In this document: positions 37,709 to 45,332 of the stretch, piece by piece
Numbering within the stretch: position 1 is the stretch's first letter
Layout: every line of letters starts with the position of its first letter
NCBI RefSeq assembly: GCF_025716945.1
Contig: NZ_JAOVZT010000006.1
Coordinates: forward strand, 92,648-156,647
Direction: 5' to 3'
DNA from: Geodermatophilus sp. YIM 151500
Lineage (GTDB): Bacteria > Actinomycetota > Actinomycetes > Mycobacteriales > Geodermatophilaceae
Length of the DNA: 64,000 nt
Notes under the pieces: generated by a model
Seen by the model: the letters and a program-made list of their open reading frames with translations, nothing else
The model's database searches: none
Told to the model about the DNA's origin: nothing
Position numbers and translations under genes: made by a program

Positions 37709-37885
37709 GTACGGAGACTACCGCCGCCGGGTACCAGCCGCAACACGAAACCGCAGGTCAGGGCGGCGATCCGATCCTGTGGACAGGTGCGGGGAACCGT
37801 CAGCGGGGCCTGCTGGGCGCGCAGGTGCGACGCCCCTCTCACAACCGCGGAGGGAGCGTCCAGATCGCCGATCGCGCCGTCCCGG

Positions 37886-38986
37886 TCAGGCCTCGCTCGG
37901 CGACGGCACCGGCTGTGCCGGCTCGCCGGCCCTGCCGTCCACCGGAACCACCCACCGGTCCTCGACCGGCAGCCGCAGCCCGACCGTGCGGCCGGTCGGC
38001 ACGTCCTGGCGGGGGTCGAGCTCGGCGTCGACCGACGCCGCGCCGGCGGGGCCGGCCACCTCGACCGTCACCAGCGACCGCAGCCCGCGCCGCCGCACGC
38101 GCACGACCGTGCCGTCGACGTCGCCGTCCCCGGCGGGCAGCACGGCCACCGCCTCGTGCCGGACGACGAGCACCGCCGGCCCCGACGGCGCGGACGACGG
38201 CAGCTCCAGCGAGCCCAGCGCCGACTCGTGCCGCCCGTCGCGCACCACGCCGGTGACCTCGGTGCGACCGCCGAGCAGCCGGCTGACCGAGAGCGAGGCC
38301 GGGCGGGCGTAGAGCTCGCGCATCGGCCCGGTCTGCAGCAGCCGTCCGTCGTCGAGGACGGCCACGGTGTCGGCGAGCGCGTCGGCCTCGGCGTGGTCGT
38401 GGGTGACCAGCAGGATCGTCGGGTCCAGGCGCATGCGCAGGTCGGCGAGCAGCTCGTGCATCTCCTCGCGCAGCCCGGCGTCGAGCGCGCTGAAGGCCTC
38501 GTCCAGCAGCAGCACCCGCGGCTCGGCGGCCAGCGCCCGGGCCAGCGCGACCCGCTGCTCCTGCCCGCCGGACAGCGCCCGGACCGGCCGGTCGCCGAAC
38601 CCGCCGAGCTGCACCAGGTGGAGGTACTCGTCGGCCCGCCCGCGCGCCTGCCGCCGCGGGACCCCGCGCACCCGGTCGGCGAAGGCGACGTTGTCGCGCA
38701 CCGTCATGTGCGGGAACAGCAGCGGGCGCTGGAAGACCATCGCCATGCCGCGCCGCTCCGGCGCCACCCCGGCAAGGTCGACGCCGTCCAGCAGCACGCT
38801 GCCGCTGGTCGGCTCGTCCAGCCCGGCGGTCAGCCGCAGCACGGTGCTCTTCCCGGATCCCGACGGGCCGAGGATGCCGACGCACGCGCCGCTGGGCACG
38901 TCGAGGTCGAAGCCGTCGAGGGCGGGCGGCGTGCCCGCGCCGTGCACCCGGGTCAGGCCGCGCAGCCGCAGCGATCCCCCGCTCAC
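37886..38986 (-). CDS. ABC transporter ATP-binding protein, YnjD-like
   Basis: The 366-residue ATPase has Walker A GPSGSGKS, Q-loop VFQRPLLFPHM, signature LSGGQEQRVALARAL, Walker B VLLLDEAFSALD and the switch His in LLVTHDHAEA. The last 120 residues form a TOBE-like regulatory region, as in sulfate, iron and spermidine importers. The GTG at 38986 overlaps the permease stop, with GGAGGA upstream. It is last in a four-gene importer operon. Confidence 0.9.
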   Translation of the reverse strand: MSGGSLRLRGLTRVHGAGTPPALDGFDLDVPSGACVGILGPSGSGKSTVLRLTAGLDEPTSGSVLLDGVDLAGVAPERRGMAMVFQRPLLFPHMTVRDNVAFADRVRGVPRRQARGRADEYLHLVQLGGFGDRPVRALSGGQEQRVALARALAAEPRVLLLDEAFSALDAGLREEMHELLADLRMRLDPTILLVTHDHAEADALADTVAVLDDGRLLQTGPMRELYARPASLSVSRLLGGRTEVTGVVRDGRHESALGSLELPSSAPSGPAVLVVRHEAVAVLPAGDGDVDGTVVRVRRRGLRSLVTVEVAGPAGAASVDAELDPRQDVPTGRTVGLRLPVEDRWVVPVDGRAGEPAQPVPSPSEA

Positions 38987-39837
38987 CGGGTCCTCCGTCC
39001 ACGACGGCCGAGCACGCCCGCCGCGGCCAGCAGCGCCACCGGCGGCAGGATCGAGGCCAGCGAGACCACGGCCACCTGCGCGTCGTTGCCCGTGGCGGCC
39101 GCGGCCGAGGCCACGAGCACCGGCAGCGTGGTCAGCTGCCCGCCGCCGACCAGCACGGTGACGATGTAGTCCGACCACCCCACGAGGAAGGCCAGGAAGG
39201 CCGCCCCCGCAAGCGCGGGCGCGAGCATCGGCAGCTGCACCGAGCGCACCGCCTGCCACGGTGAGGCGCCCAACGTGCGGGCCTCGTCCTCGAAGCCCCG
39301 GTCGTGCGCGGCGTAGGCCGCCCGCATCACGATCACCGTGTAGGGCAGCGCGGCCACCACCAGCAGCACCAGCACGCCGGCCGCGGCCGGCACCCGCAGC
39401 CGCAGCAGCAGCACGTCGAGGCCGAGCGCCACCGCGAACGGCGGTAGCACGAGCGGCGACAGCACCACCGCCAGGACGGCGGTCGACGCCGGCACGAGGC
39501 GGGAGGCGAGCGCCCGCCCGGCCATGGCACCGAGCGGCGTGGCCAGCACCGCCACCGCCAGGCCGAGCAGCGTCGACCGGCCGAAGGCCGCGCCGGCGTC
39601 GCGGGCCAGCGCCTCCCGCAGGCCGCGGGTGCCCCACGCCTGCGGCAGCAGCGCCGGGAAGGCCCAGCGGTCGGCGAAGGCCCACAGCAGCAGCGGGACG
39701 ACGGGTAGCACCAACCACACGACCAGCACCGCGCGGCCGGCCACCGACGCGGCCCGGCCGGCCCGGGCCCGGGCCGCCCGCGCCCGAGCCGGCCGGGCCC
39801 GGGCCGGCCGCGCCACGGGCGCCCGGACGGCGCTCAT
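38983..39837 (-). CDS. ABC transporter permease (second)
   Basis: The 284-residue protein has about six membrane segments and the EAA loop that contacts the ATPase (AHDRGFEDEARTLGASPWQAVRSVQLPM, with the Gly near residue 190). The first 30 residues are an Arg/Ala-rich low-complexity stretch encoded by near-repeats. The ATG at 39837 overlaps the stop of the first permease, and its own stop overlaps the ATPase start. Confidence 0.88.
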   Translation of the reverse strand: MSAVRAPVARPARARPARARAARARAGRAASVAGRAVLVVWLVLPVVPLLLWAFADRWAFPALLPQAWGTRGLREALARDAGAAFGRSTLLGLAVAVLATPLGAMAGRALASRLVPASTAVLAVVLSPLVLPPFAVALGLDVLLLRLRVPAAAGVLVLLVVAALPYTVIVMRAAYAAHDRGFEDEARTLGASPWQAVRSVQLPMLAPALAGAAFLAFLVGWSDYIVTVLVGGGQLTTLPVLVASAAAATGNDAQVAVVSLASILPPVALLAAAGVLGRRGRRTR

Positions 39838-40754
39838 CGCTCGGCCGCCAGCCGCCGCAGCGCCCGCAGCGACAGCAGGACGACGACCAGCGCCACCCCC
39901 GCCGTGGTCACCGCCACCGCGGCCGCCTGCGGCCGCGCGGCCAGGTCGATGGAGGTGAACAGCCGGAAGGCGAGCACGGCCAGCGGCTCCGGGAACGGCC
40001 GGCCCAGCAGCGCGGCCACCTCGTACGAGCCGAGCGCGTAGACGAACGAGACCGCGGCGGTCGACCACAGCGCGGGCGCGGCCAGCGGCAGGGTCACGAA
40101 CCGGAGCCTGGCCCACCGGCCGGCACCGAGCAGCGCGGCCGTCTCGCCGTACGACGCCGAGCGCGACGACAGCACGGCGGTCACCACGAGCGCGATGAAC
40201 GCCGACTCCTTCCACGCGTACTCGGCGACCACCGCGATCCACAGCCGGCCGCCCACCAGCGACGGCCACGAGGACGGGTCGATGCCGAGCAGGCGGGGGA
40301 GGAACCCGGCGTCGGCGAGGAGCAGCCCGATGGCGGCGGCGCCCACCAGGTGCGGGACGGGGATGGTGAGCGACGCCAGCGTGCCCAGCAGCCGGCTGCG
40401 GCGGACGGCGGCGGTCGCGGCCAGCGCCAGGCACAACCCGACGAGGGCGGCGATCACCGTGGCGGCGGACGCGATGCCGAGGGAGATGCGCAGCGAGGTG
40501 CCCAGGTCCGCGCCCACCGCCCGCCAGGCGTCCACCGACGGCTCGGGTCGTCCCACGAGGGGCGCCAGGCCCGACGCCAGCAGCAGCGCCGATCCCAGCG
40601 CGGCGCCGACCACGGCGACCACCGGCACCAGGGCCGGCAGCACGAGCAGGACGGCGCGGCCGCGGGGCCCCGGACGCCGCGGGCGCCGGCCGCCGGCCCC
40701 TCCGGATCCGCGGACCGGGCGGGCTGACGGGGACCGTGCCGCGGTCGTCATCAC
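39834..40754 (-). CDS. ABC transporter permease (first)
   Basis: The 306-residue membrane protein has six or more helices and an EAA-type loop (ETAALLGAGRWARLRFVTLPL near residue 205). GTG at 40754 is followed directly by ATG at 40751 and either may be used. It starts 10 bases after the stop of the binding-protein gene. The two permeases together would form the heterodimeric channel. Confidence 0.88.
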   Translation of the reverse strand: MMTTAARSPSARPVRGSGGAGGRRPRRPGPRGRAVLLVLPALVPVVAVVGAALGSALLLASGLAPLVGRPEPSVDAWRAVGADLGTSLRISLGIASAATVIAALVGLCLALAATAAVRRSRLLGTLASLTIPVPHLVGAAAIGLLLADAGFLPRLLGIDPSSWPSLVGGRLWIAVVAEYAWKESAFIALVVTAVLSSRSASYGETAALLGAGRWARLRFVTLPLAAPALWSTAAVSFVYALGSYEVAALLGRPFPEPLAVLAFRLFTSIDLAARPQAAAVAVTTAGVALVVVLLSLRALRRLAAER

Positions 40755-40764
40755 CGTCGGCGCG

Positions 40765-42015
40765 TCAGTTCGCGGCGATCTGCCGGCGCCAGCCCTCGTC
40801 TATCGCGGTGACCCAACCGGCGTCGAGCTCGGGGTCGGCGTCCGCGCTGAGCTCCTCGTACGGCGGCACGACCTCCGACCGCGGCAGCTGCGCGAGCCCG
40901 GCCCGCACGTCCTCGGGCAGCCGGTCCTGGTCGAGCACCGGGTACTGCCCCCACACGTCGGGGTCGGCCTTGGCCAGCTGCTGCTCCGGCGAGAGCGCCA
41001 GGTCCGCCACCACCATCGCCCCGGCCTGGCTGCCGGAGGTCGAGGGGATGGCCAGGAAGCTGGCGTTGCCGATCGTGCCGTCCTCGACCAGCAGCACGCG
41101 CGTGGTCTCCGGGAAGGTGCCGTCGGCGACCAGGTCGGGCAACGTCGCCGGGCCGTAGGTCATCGTGAAGTCGACCTGCCCGTCGGCGTAGAGCGAATCG
41201 AGCTCGCCGAGCTCCTGGGGGTAGGTCCGCCCCTCCCGCCACAGCGACGGCTCGAGCTCGGCCAGCCGGTCGAACAGCGAGGGCGCCAGCTCGTCGTACG
41301 CCTCCTGCGAGAACTCCAGGGGCACGTTCTGGACGCCTCCGGACACCGCGTAGAGCGCCTGGCGCACGAACACCGAGCCGGTGAAGTCGGGAGGGGCGGG
41401 GTAGGTGAAGCGGCCGGGGTTGGCCTCGGCCCAGTCGAGCAGCTCCTCGACGCTGCCCGGCGGGTCCTCGACCCGTGCCCCGTCGTAGACCAGGGCGAAC
41501 TGCGCCTTGTGCCAGGGCGCCTCGCAGCCCTCGACGTCCAGCCCGAAGTCGCTCGTGACCAGCGGGTCGTCGGGGTCGACGAGGCCGGCGTTGGGCAGCA
41601 TCGACGTCCAGCCGCACAGCCACGCGCCGGCCTGCTGCCCCGTGGCGAAGTTCTCCCCGTTGACCCAGACCAGGTCGACCTCGCCGTCCTCCACGTCGGC
41701 CTGCCGCTCCGAGAGCACCCGGTTCACCGCGTCGGCGGTGTCCGCGACGGGTACCCGCTCGAGGGTCACGCCGAGCTCCGCCGCGGCCGGGGCGAGCACG
41801 TCGTCGACGTAGGCGTTGCCCTTGTCGTCGCCGCCGTACATCCACAACCGCACGGTCTGCCCGTCGGCCTCGGCCAGCACGTCGTCCCAGCTGCGCTCGG
41901 CCGCGGCGGGCGCGTCGCTGCCCGGTGCCGCGCAGGCGGACAGGGCGGACAGGGTGAGGGCGACCGCACCGGCGGCCACCGCCGGGGACCGTCCTGCGGG
42001 GCGTCGTGCGGTCAT
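40765..42015 (-). CDS. ABC transporter substrate-binding lipoprotein, YnjB-like
   Basis: The 416-residue protein starts with a lipoprotein signal ending in LSAC (Cys28), so it should be anchored outside the membrane. The mature part matches the YnjB family, notably VDLVWVNGENFATGQQ near residue 112, GQTVRLWMYGGDDKGNAYVDD near 52 and WDDVLAEADG. The substrate of YnjBCD systems is not established; distant similarity to thiamine and iron importers is known. No riboswitch is visible in the 150-base leader. The ATG at 42015 has AGGAGG upstream. Confidence 0.9.
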   Translation of the reverse strand: MTARRPAGRSPAVAAGAVALTLSALSACAAPGSDAPAAAERSWDDVLAEADGQTVRLWMYGGDDKGNAYVDDVLAPAAAELGVTLERVPVADTADAVNRVLSERQADVEDGEVDLVWVNGENFATGQQAGAWLCGWTSMLPNAGLVDPDDPLVTSDFGLDVEGCEAPWHKAQFALVYDGARVEDPPGSVEELLDWAEANPGRFTYPAPPDFTGSVFVRQALYAVSGGVQNVPLEFSQEAYDELAPSLFDRLAELEPSLWREGRTYPQELGELDSLYADGQVDFTMTYGPATLPDLVADGTFPETTRVLLVEDGTIGNASFLAIPSTSGSQAGAMVVADLALSPEQQLAKADPDVWGQYPVLDQDRLPEDVRAGLAQLPRSEVVPPYEELSADADPELDAGWVTAIDEGWRRQIAAN

Positions 42016-42167
42016 CGACCTGCGTCCTCCTGGTCCGGTGCGGGAGCGGGCGCGCCTCGAGCACCCGACGGACCTTCGGGCGGAGGGCCGCCTCCGGATG
42101 TGGTCGGTGCGGACGTGCGACAAGATCGTGCCCGGCTCATCGGAGTGCCGCCACGCGGAGGTCGCCC

Positions 42168-42794
42168 GTGCTCGACGCCGCCGCCCGCCGGGTGCTCGAC
42201 GCCCCTCTGGGCCGGCTGGCCGCCGGTCTCGACCGGCCCGGCGTGACGCCGGACCGGCTCACCGGCCTGGGACTCGCGCTCGGCCTCGGCAGCGCGGTCA
42301 CCGCCGCGCTGCAGCTGTGGGCGGTCGCGCTGGTGCTGTGGCTCGTCTCGCGCCTGGCCGACGGGCTGGACGGGCCGCTCGCCCGGCGTCGCCGCGCCCG
42401 GGGAGCGCCGGGCGACGCCGGCAGCGGCGGCTTCTTCGACATCACCGCGGACTTCTGCGTCTACGGGACGACGGTCGTGGGCGTCGCCATCGGCGCCGCG
42501 CGCGGGCACGGCGCTCCGGTGTGGCCCTTCCTGCTCGTCCTGCTGGCCTACTACGTCAACGGGACGGCGTTCCTCGCCTTCTCGTCGATCGCCGAGCGGT
42601 CCGGACGGCGGCTCGACGACGGCCGGTCGCTGTCGTTCCTGGGCGGGCTGGCCGAGGGCACGGAGACGATCGTCGTGCACTCGCTGTGGCTGCTGCTGCC
42701 GCAGCACGCCGACGTCGTCGCCGGCTGCTGGGCGGCGCTGGTCGCGCTGAGCGCCGGCCAGCGCGTGGTCGCCGGCTACCGCGCGCTGCGCTGA
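42168..42794 (+). CDS. CDP-alcohol phosphatidyltransferase family protein
   Basis: The 208-residue membrane protein has about five hydrophobic segments and the catalytic motif of the family, DGPLAR followed by GGFFDITAD. In the canonical motif, DGxxAR and the next Gly are 8 residues apart; here the gap is 13 (RRRARGAPGDAGS), an insertion in the active-site loop. It may join a CDP-linked lipid to an unknown alcohol. The GTG at 42168 has GGAG upstream. Its end overlaps the convergent flavoprotein gene by 19 bases. Confidence 0.83.
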   Translation: MLDAAARRVLDAPLGRLAAGLDRPGVTPDRLTGLGLALGLGSAVTAALQLWAVALVLWLVSRLADGLDGPLARRRRARGAPGDAGSGGFFDITADFCVYGTTVVGVAIGAARGHGAPVWPFLLVLLAYYVNGTAFLAFSSIAERSGRRLDDGRSLSFLGGLAEGTETIVVHSLWLLLPQHADVVAGCWAALVALSAGQRVVAGYRALR

Positions 42795-44236
42795 CGGTCC
42801 AGCCGGCGACCCCTCAGGCGGACGGCGGCCCGCAGCAGGGGGCGGACCGGGAACGAGGCCAGCCGGTCGCGCACGTCGTCGAGCGCCGCGTCCACGACCG
42901 CGTCGTTGTAGGTGGGGTACGGGTGCGTCGTGCCGGCGAGGTCCGACGCCCGCAGGCCCCGGCGGACGGCGAGGGCGAGCTCGCCGAGGGTCTCCCCGGC
43001 GCGGGGGCCGACCACGGTGGCGCCCACGATCCGCCGCCGCCGATCGAGAACCAGCGTCGTGAACCCCTCGGTCCCGGCCTCGGTGACCGCGCGGTCGACG
43101 GTCTCGTGGCCGACCCGGCGGAGCGTCAGCCCGCGCGCCCGCCCGTCCTCCGGTGACACGCCGACGGAGGCGACCTCGGGCGCGGTGTAGGTGACCCGCG
43201 GGACGACGCGGTCGACCTCCCGCCGCAGGCCGAGCACGGCGTTGCTCGCCGCGATGCTGCCGTGCACCCCGGCGGTGTGCGTGAAGTACGGCGGGCCGGT
43301 CACGTCGCCGGCGGCCCAGATCCGCGGGTTCGTGGTGCGCAGCGTCCCGTCCACGACCACCCTGCCGTCGTCGGCGCGTCGCACCCCGGCGTCCGCGCAC
43401 CCCAGCATCCCGGTGCGCGCCCGCCGGCCCACGGCGACCAGCAGCGCGTCGAACGCGATCCGCGTCCCGTCGGCGAGCGCGAGCTCCCCGCGCGCGACCG
43501 ACGCGGCCTGCTGGCCGAGCCGCACGTCGACGCCGTCGCGGCGCAGGGCCGCCGCGACCACCGCGGACGCCTCCGGGTCCTCGCCGCCGAGCAGCCGCCG
43601 GGCGCCGTCGACCACGGTGACGCCGGCACCCAGCCGGGCGAAGGCCTGCCCCAGCTCGCAGCCGATCGGCCCGCCGCCGAGCACGACCAGCCGCCCGGGC
43701 AGCTCGGTCAGCTCGTCCCAGACCGTCTCGCTGGTCAGCGGCCGGGCGTCGGCCAGGCCGGGCACCGGGGGCAGCAGGGGATCGGCCCCCGTGGCGAGCA
43801 GCGCCGACCGGAAGGTGACGGCCCGGCCGTCCACCCGCGCCGTGTCGGGACCGGTCAGCACGGCGGTCCCCGCCAGGACGCGGACGCCGGCGGCCCGCAG
43901 GGTCGCGGGGGAGTCGTCCGGCTCGATCGTCCCGATCGCCGCGCGCACGTGCGCGCGGACCCGGGCGAAGTCGACCGACACCCGGGGGACGTCGACGCCG
44001 AGGGCACCGGCCCGTCGGGCGTCGGCCGCGGCAGCGGCGGCAGCCAGCAGCGATTTGGAGGGCACGCACCCGGTCCAGAGGCAGTCACCTCCGGTGCGGT
44101 GCCGCTCGACGAGCAGCACCCGCGCACCGAGGGCCGCGGCGGTCCGCGCGCCGACGATCCCGGCGGTGCCCCCACCCAGGACCAGGAGGTCCACCACCCC
44201 GGTGTCGCCGTCGGCCGTGTTCCCGCTGCTCGGCAT
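42776..44236 (-). CDS. Pyridine nucleotide-disulfide oxidoreductase, mercuric reductase-like group
   Basis: The 486-residue flavoprotein has an FAD motif VLGGGTAGIVGARTAAALG, the redox pair GGDCLWTGCVPSK (Cys52, Cys57), an NAD(P)H motif VVLGGGPIGCELGQAFARLG near residue 185 and a late FAD motif IWAAGDVTGPPYF near 310. The C-terminal motif is THPYPTYND in place of the usual HxHPT. No mercury-binding domain or extra Cys pair is present, so mercury reduction is unlikely. The ATG at 44236 faces the ArsR gene, whose operators lie between them. Confidence 0.87.
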   Translation of the reverse strand: MPSSGNTADGDTGVVDLLVLGGGTAGIVGARTAAALGARVLLVERHRTGGDCLWTGCVPSKSLLAAAAAAADARRAGALGVDVPRVSVDFARVRAHVRAAIGTIEPDDSPATLRAAGVRVLAGTAVLTGPDTARVDGRAVTFRSALLATGADPLLPPVPGLADARPLTSETVWDELTELPGRLVVLGGGPIGCELGQAFARLGAGVTVVDGARRLLGGEDPEASAVVAAALRRDGVDVRLGQQAASVARGELALADGTRIAFDALLVAVGRRARTGMLGCADAGVRRADDGRVVVDGTLRTTNPRIWAAGDVTGPPYFTHTAGVHGSIAASNAVLGLRREVDRVVPRVTYTAPEVASVGVSPEDGRARGLTLRRVGHETVDRAVTEAGTEGFTTLVLDRRRRIVGATVVGPRAGETLGELALAVRRGLRASDLAGTTHPYPTYNDAVVDAALDDVRDRLASFPVRPLLRAAVRLRGRRLDRQRSAR

Positions 44237-44310
44237 GGCACTCCTCGGGGTCGTCCGCCGGCGGCTCGGCGGAGGCCCCCACGCTAGGTGGCGGGCGGCT
44301 GCGGATGGTT

Positions 44311-44370
44311 CAACCGGATGGTTGACGAAGGCGTGCAGGAGCGCTAGCGTCGTCTACAACCGCTCGGTTG
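44311..44370 (+). promoter_or_regulatory. ArsR promoter with two operator palindromes
   Basis: CAACCGGATGGTTG (44311-44324) and CAACCGCTCGGTTG (44357-44370) share the form CAACC-N4-GGTTG, with centres 46 bases apart. TTGACG (44322-44327), a 17-base gap and TAGCGT (44345-44350) make a strong promoter. The first palindrome covers the -35 box and the second the start region. A bound repressor dimer at either would block RNA polymerase. The divergent flavoprotein gene may share the control. Confidence 0.8.
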
Positions 44371-44388
44371 AGGAACAGGGAGGGTGTC

Positions 44389-44754
44389 GTGGCGGCGGAC
44401 CGGCTCTCGCGGGTGTTCTCGGCCCTGGCCGATCCCACCCGGCGCGACATCGTGGCGCGGCTCGCCGTGGGCGACGCCACGGTCGGCGAGGTGGCCGCGC
44501 CGTACGACGTCACCGTCCAGGCGGTCTCCAAGCACCTCAAGGTGCTCGAAGGGGCCGGCCTGGTCAGCCGCAGCCGCCAGGCGCAGCGGCGTCCGGTGCA
44601 CCTCGAGGCGGAGGTGCTCGACCTGATGACCGCGTGGATCGAGCGGTACCGGCGGCAGGCCGAGGAGCGCTACCGCCGGCTGGACGACGTCCTCCGGTCC
44701 ATGCCGGACGACGCGAGCACGTCCCCCGCAGCGCAGGAAGGGAGCCCGTCATGA
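44389..44754 (+). CDS. ArsR-family transcriptional repressor
   Basis: The 121-residue winged-helix protein shows FSALADPTRRDIVARLAVG, the recognition helix region DVTVQAVSKHLKVLEGAGLV and wing SRSRQAQRRPVHLE. It has no metal-binding Cys of the ArsR or CadC type, which is normal for the subgroup paired with SRPBCC proteins. The GTG at 44389 has AGGGAGG upstream; a TTG at 44368 is also in frame. The next gene overlaps by 4 bases. It is likely to repress itself through the two palindromes upstream. Confidence 0.9.
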   Translation: MAADRLSRVFSALADPTRRDIVARLAVGDATVGEVAAPYDVTVQAVSKHLKVLEGAGLVSRSRQAQRRPVHLEAEVLDLMTAWIERYRRQAEERYRRLDDVLRSMPDDASTSPAAQEGSPS

Positions 44755-45236
44755 CCGCCACCCGGCACTCCGAGACGCAGATCGTCGTCGATCCCGATGT
44801 CCCGCTCGTCCGGATCATCCGGGAGTTCGACGCCCCGAAGGAGAAGGTGTTCCGGGCGCACGTCGACCCCGACCTGCTCGTCCAGTGGCTCGGTCCGCGT
44901 GGCGTGCAGATGCGCATCGACCGGTACGACTGCCGCAGCGGCGGGTCGTACCGCTACGTCCACACCGGCGACCAGGGGGAGGAGTACGGCTTCCGCGGCT
45001 GCTTCCACGAGGTCCGGCCCGACGAGCTGATCGTGCAGACCTTCACCTACGAGGGCGAGCCCGACGGCGTCGCGCTGGAGAAGTTGACGCTCGAGGGCGT
45101 CGGCGACGGGCGCACCCGGCTCACCACCACCTCGCTGGTCGACTCCTTCGCCGACCGCGACGCCATGGTCGCCAGCGGGATGGAGGTCGGCGTCCGGGAG
45201 GGCTACGAGCGCCTCGACGAGCTGCTCGCCCGCTGA
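44751..45236 (+). CDS. SRPBCC/AHSA1 family protein paired with ArsR
   Basis: The 161-residue protein has the AHSA1 pattern: VRIIREFDAPKEKVFRAHVDPDLLVQWLGPRG, then SGGSYRYVHTGDQGEEYGFRGCFHEV and a C-terminal amphipathic helix. ArsR/AHSA1 pairs are widespread in Actinobacteria; the SRPBCC protein may bind the signal ligand. The ATG at 44751 overlaps the ArsR stop. A perfect palindrome of repeat family 1 begins 4 bases after its stop. Confidence 0.9.
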   Translation: MTATRHSETQIVVDPDVPLVRIIREFDAPKEKVFRAHVDPDLLVQWLGPRGVQMRIDRYDCRSGGSYRYVHTGDQGEEYGFRGCFHEVRPDELIVQTFTYEGEPDGVALEKLTLEGVGDGRTRLTTTSLVDSFADRDAMVASGMEVGVREGYERLDELLAR

Positions 45237-45240
45237 CGTC

Positions 45241-45277
45241 GAGTGGATCCGTGCGCGTGACGCGCACGGATCCACTC
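45241..45277. repeat. Palindromic repeat family 1, copy A (terminator-like)
   Basis: A perfect 17-bp stem starting GAGTGGATCCGTGCGCG (45241-45257), loop TGA and arm 45261-45277. It follows the SRPBCC stop by 4 bases. The core GGATCCGTGCG is shared with copies at 61.6 and 62.5 kb and nearly with the one at 56.0 kb. Confidence 0.88.
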
Positions 45278-45320
45278 CGCACCGTCCGGGCGCGGCGCGG
45301 ATCCGGTCCGGACCGACTGG

Positions 45321-45326
45321 TAGACA
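45321..45326 (+). promoter_or_regulatory. Candidate -10 box for the tldD/tldE operon
   Basis: TAGACA ends 6 bases before the GTG at 45333, again with no ribosome site between, consistent with a leaderless message. Confidence 0.42.
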
Positions 45327-45332
45327 GGCGGG

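Noticed and set aside
42016-42167. Thiamine pyrophosphate riboswitch ahead of the YnjB-like gene
   Set aside because: The CUGAGA and related conserved segments are absent from the 150-base leader.
42776-44236. Mercuric reductase (merA)
   Set aside because: The N-terminal heavy-metal domain and the C-terminal Cys pair needed for mercury are missing and there are no mer genes around it.
45241-45277. Adapter or cloning artefact suggested by GGATCC (BamHI) in the repeats
   Set aside because: The four copies differ in loop and stem length, and one stem includes coding sequence and a natural stop codon, so they are genomic.
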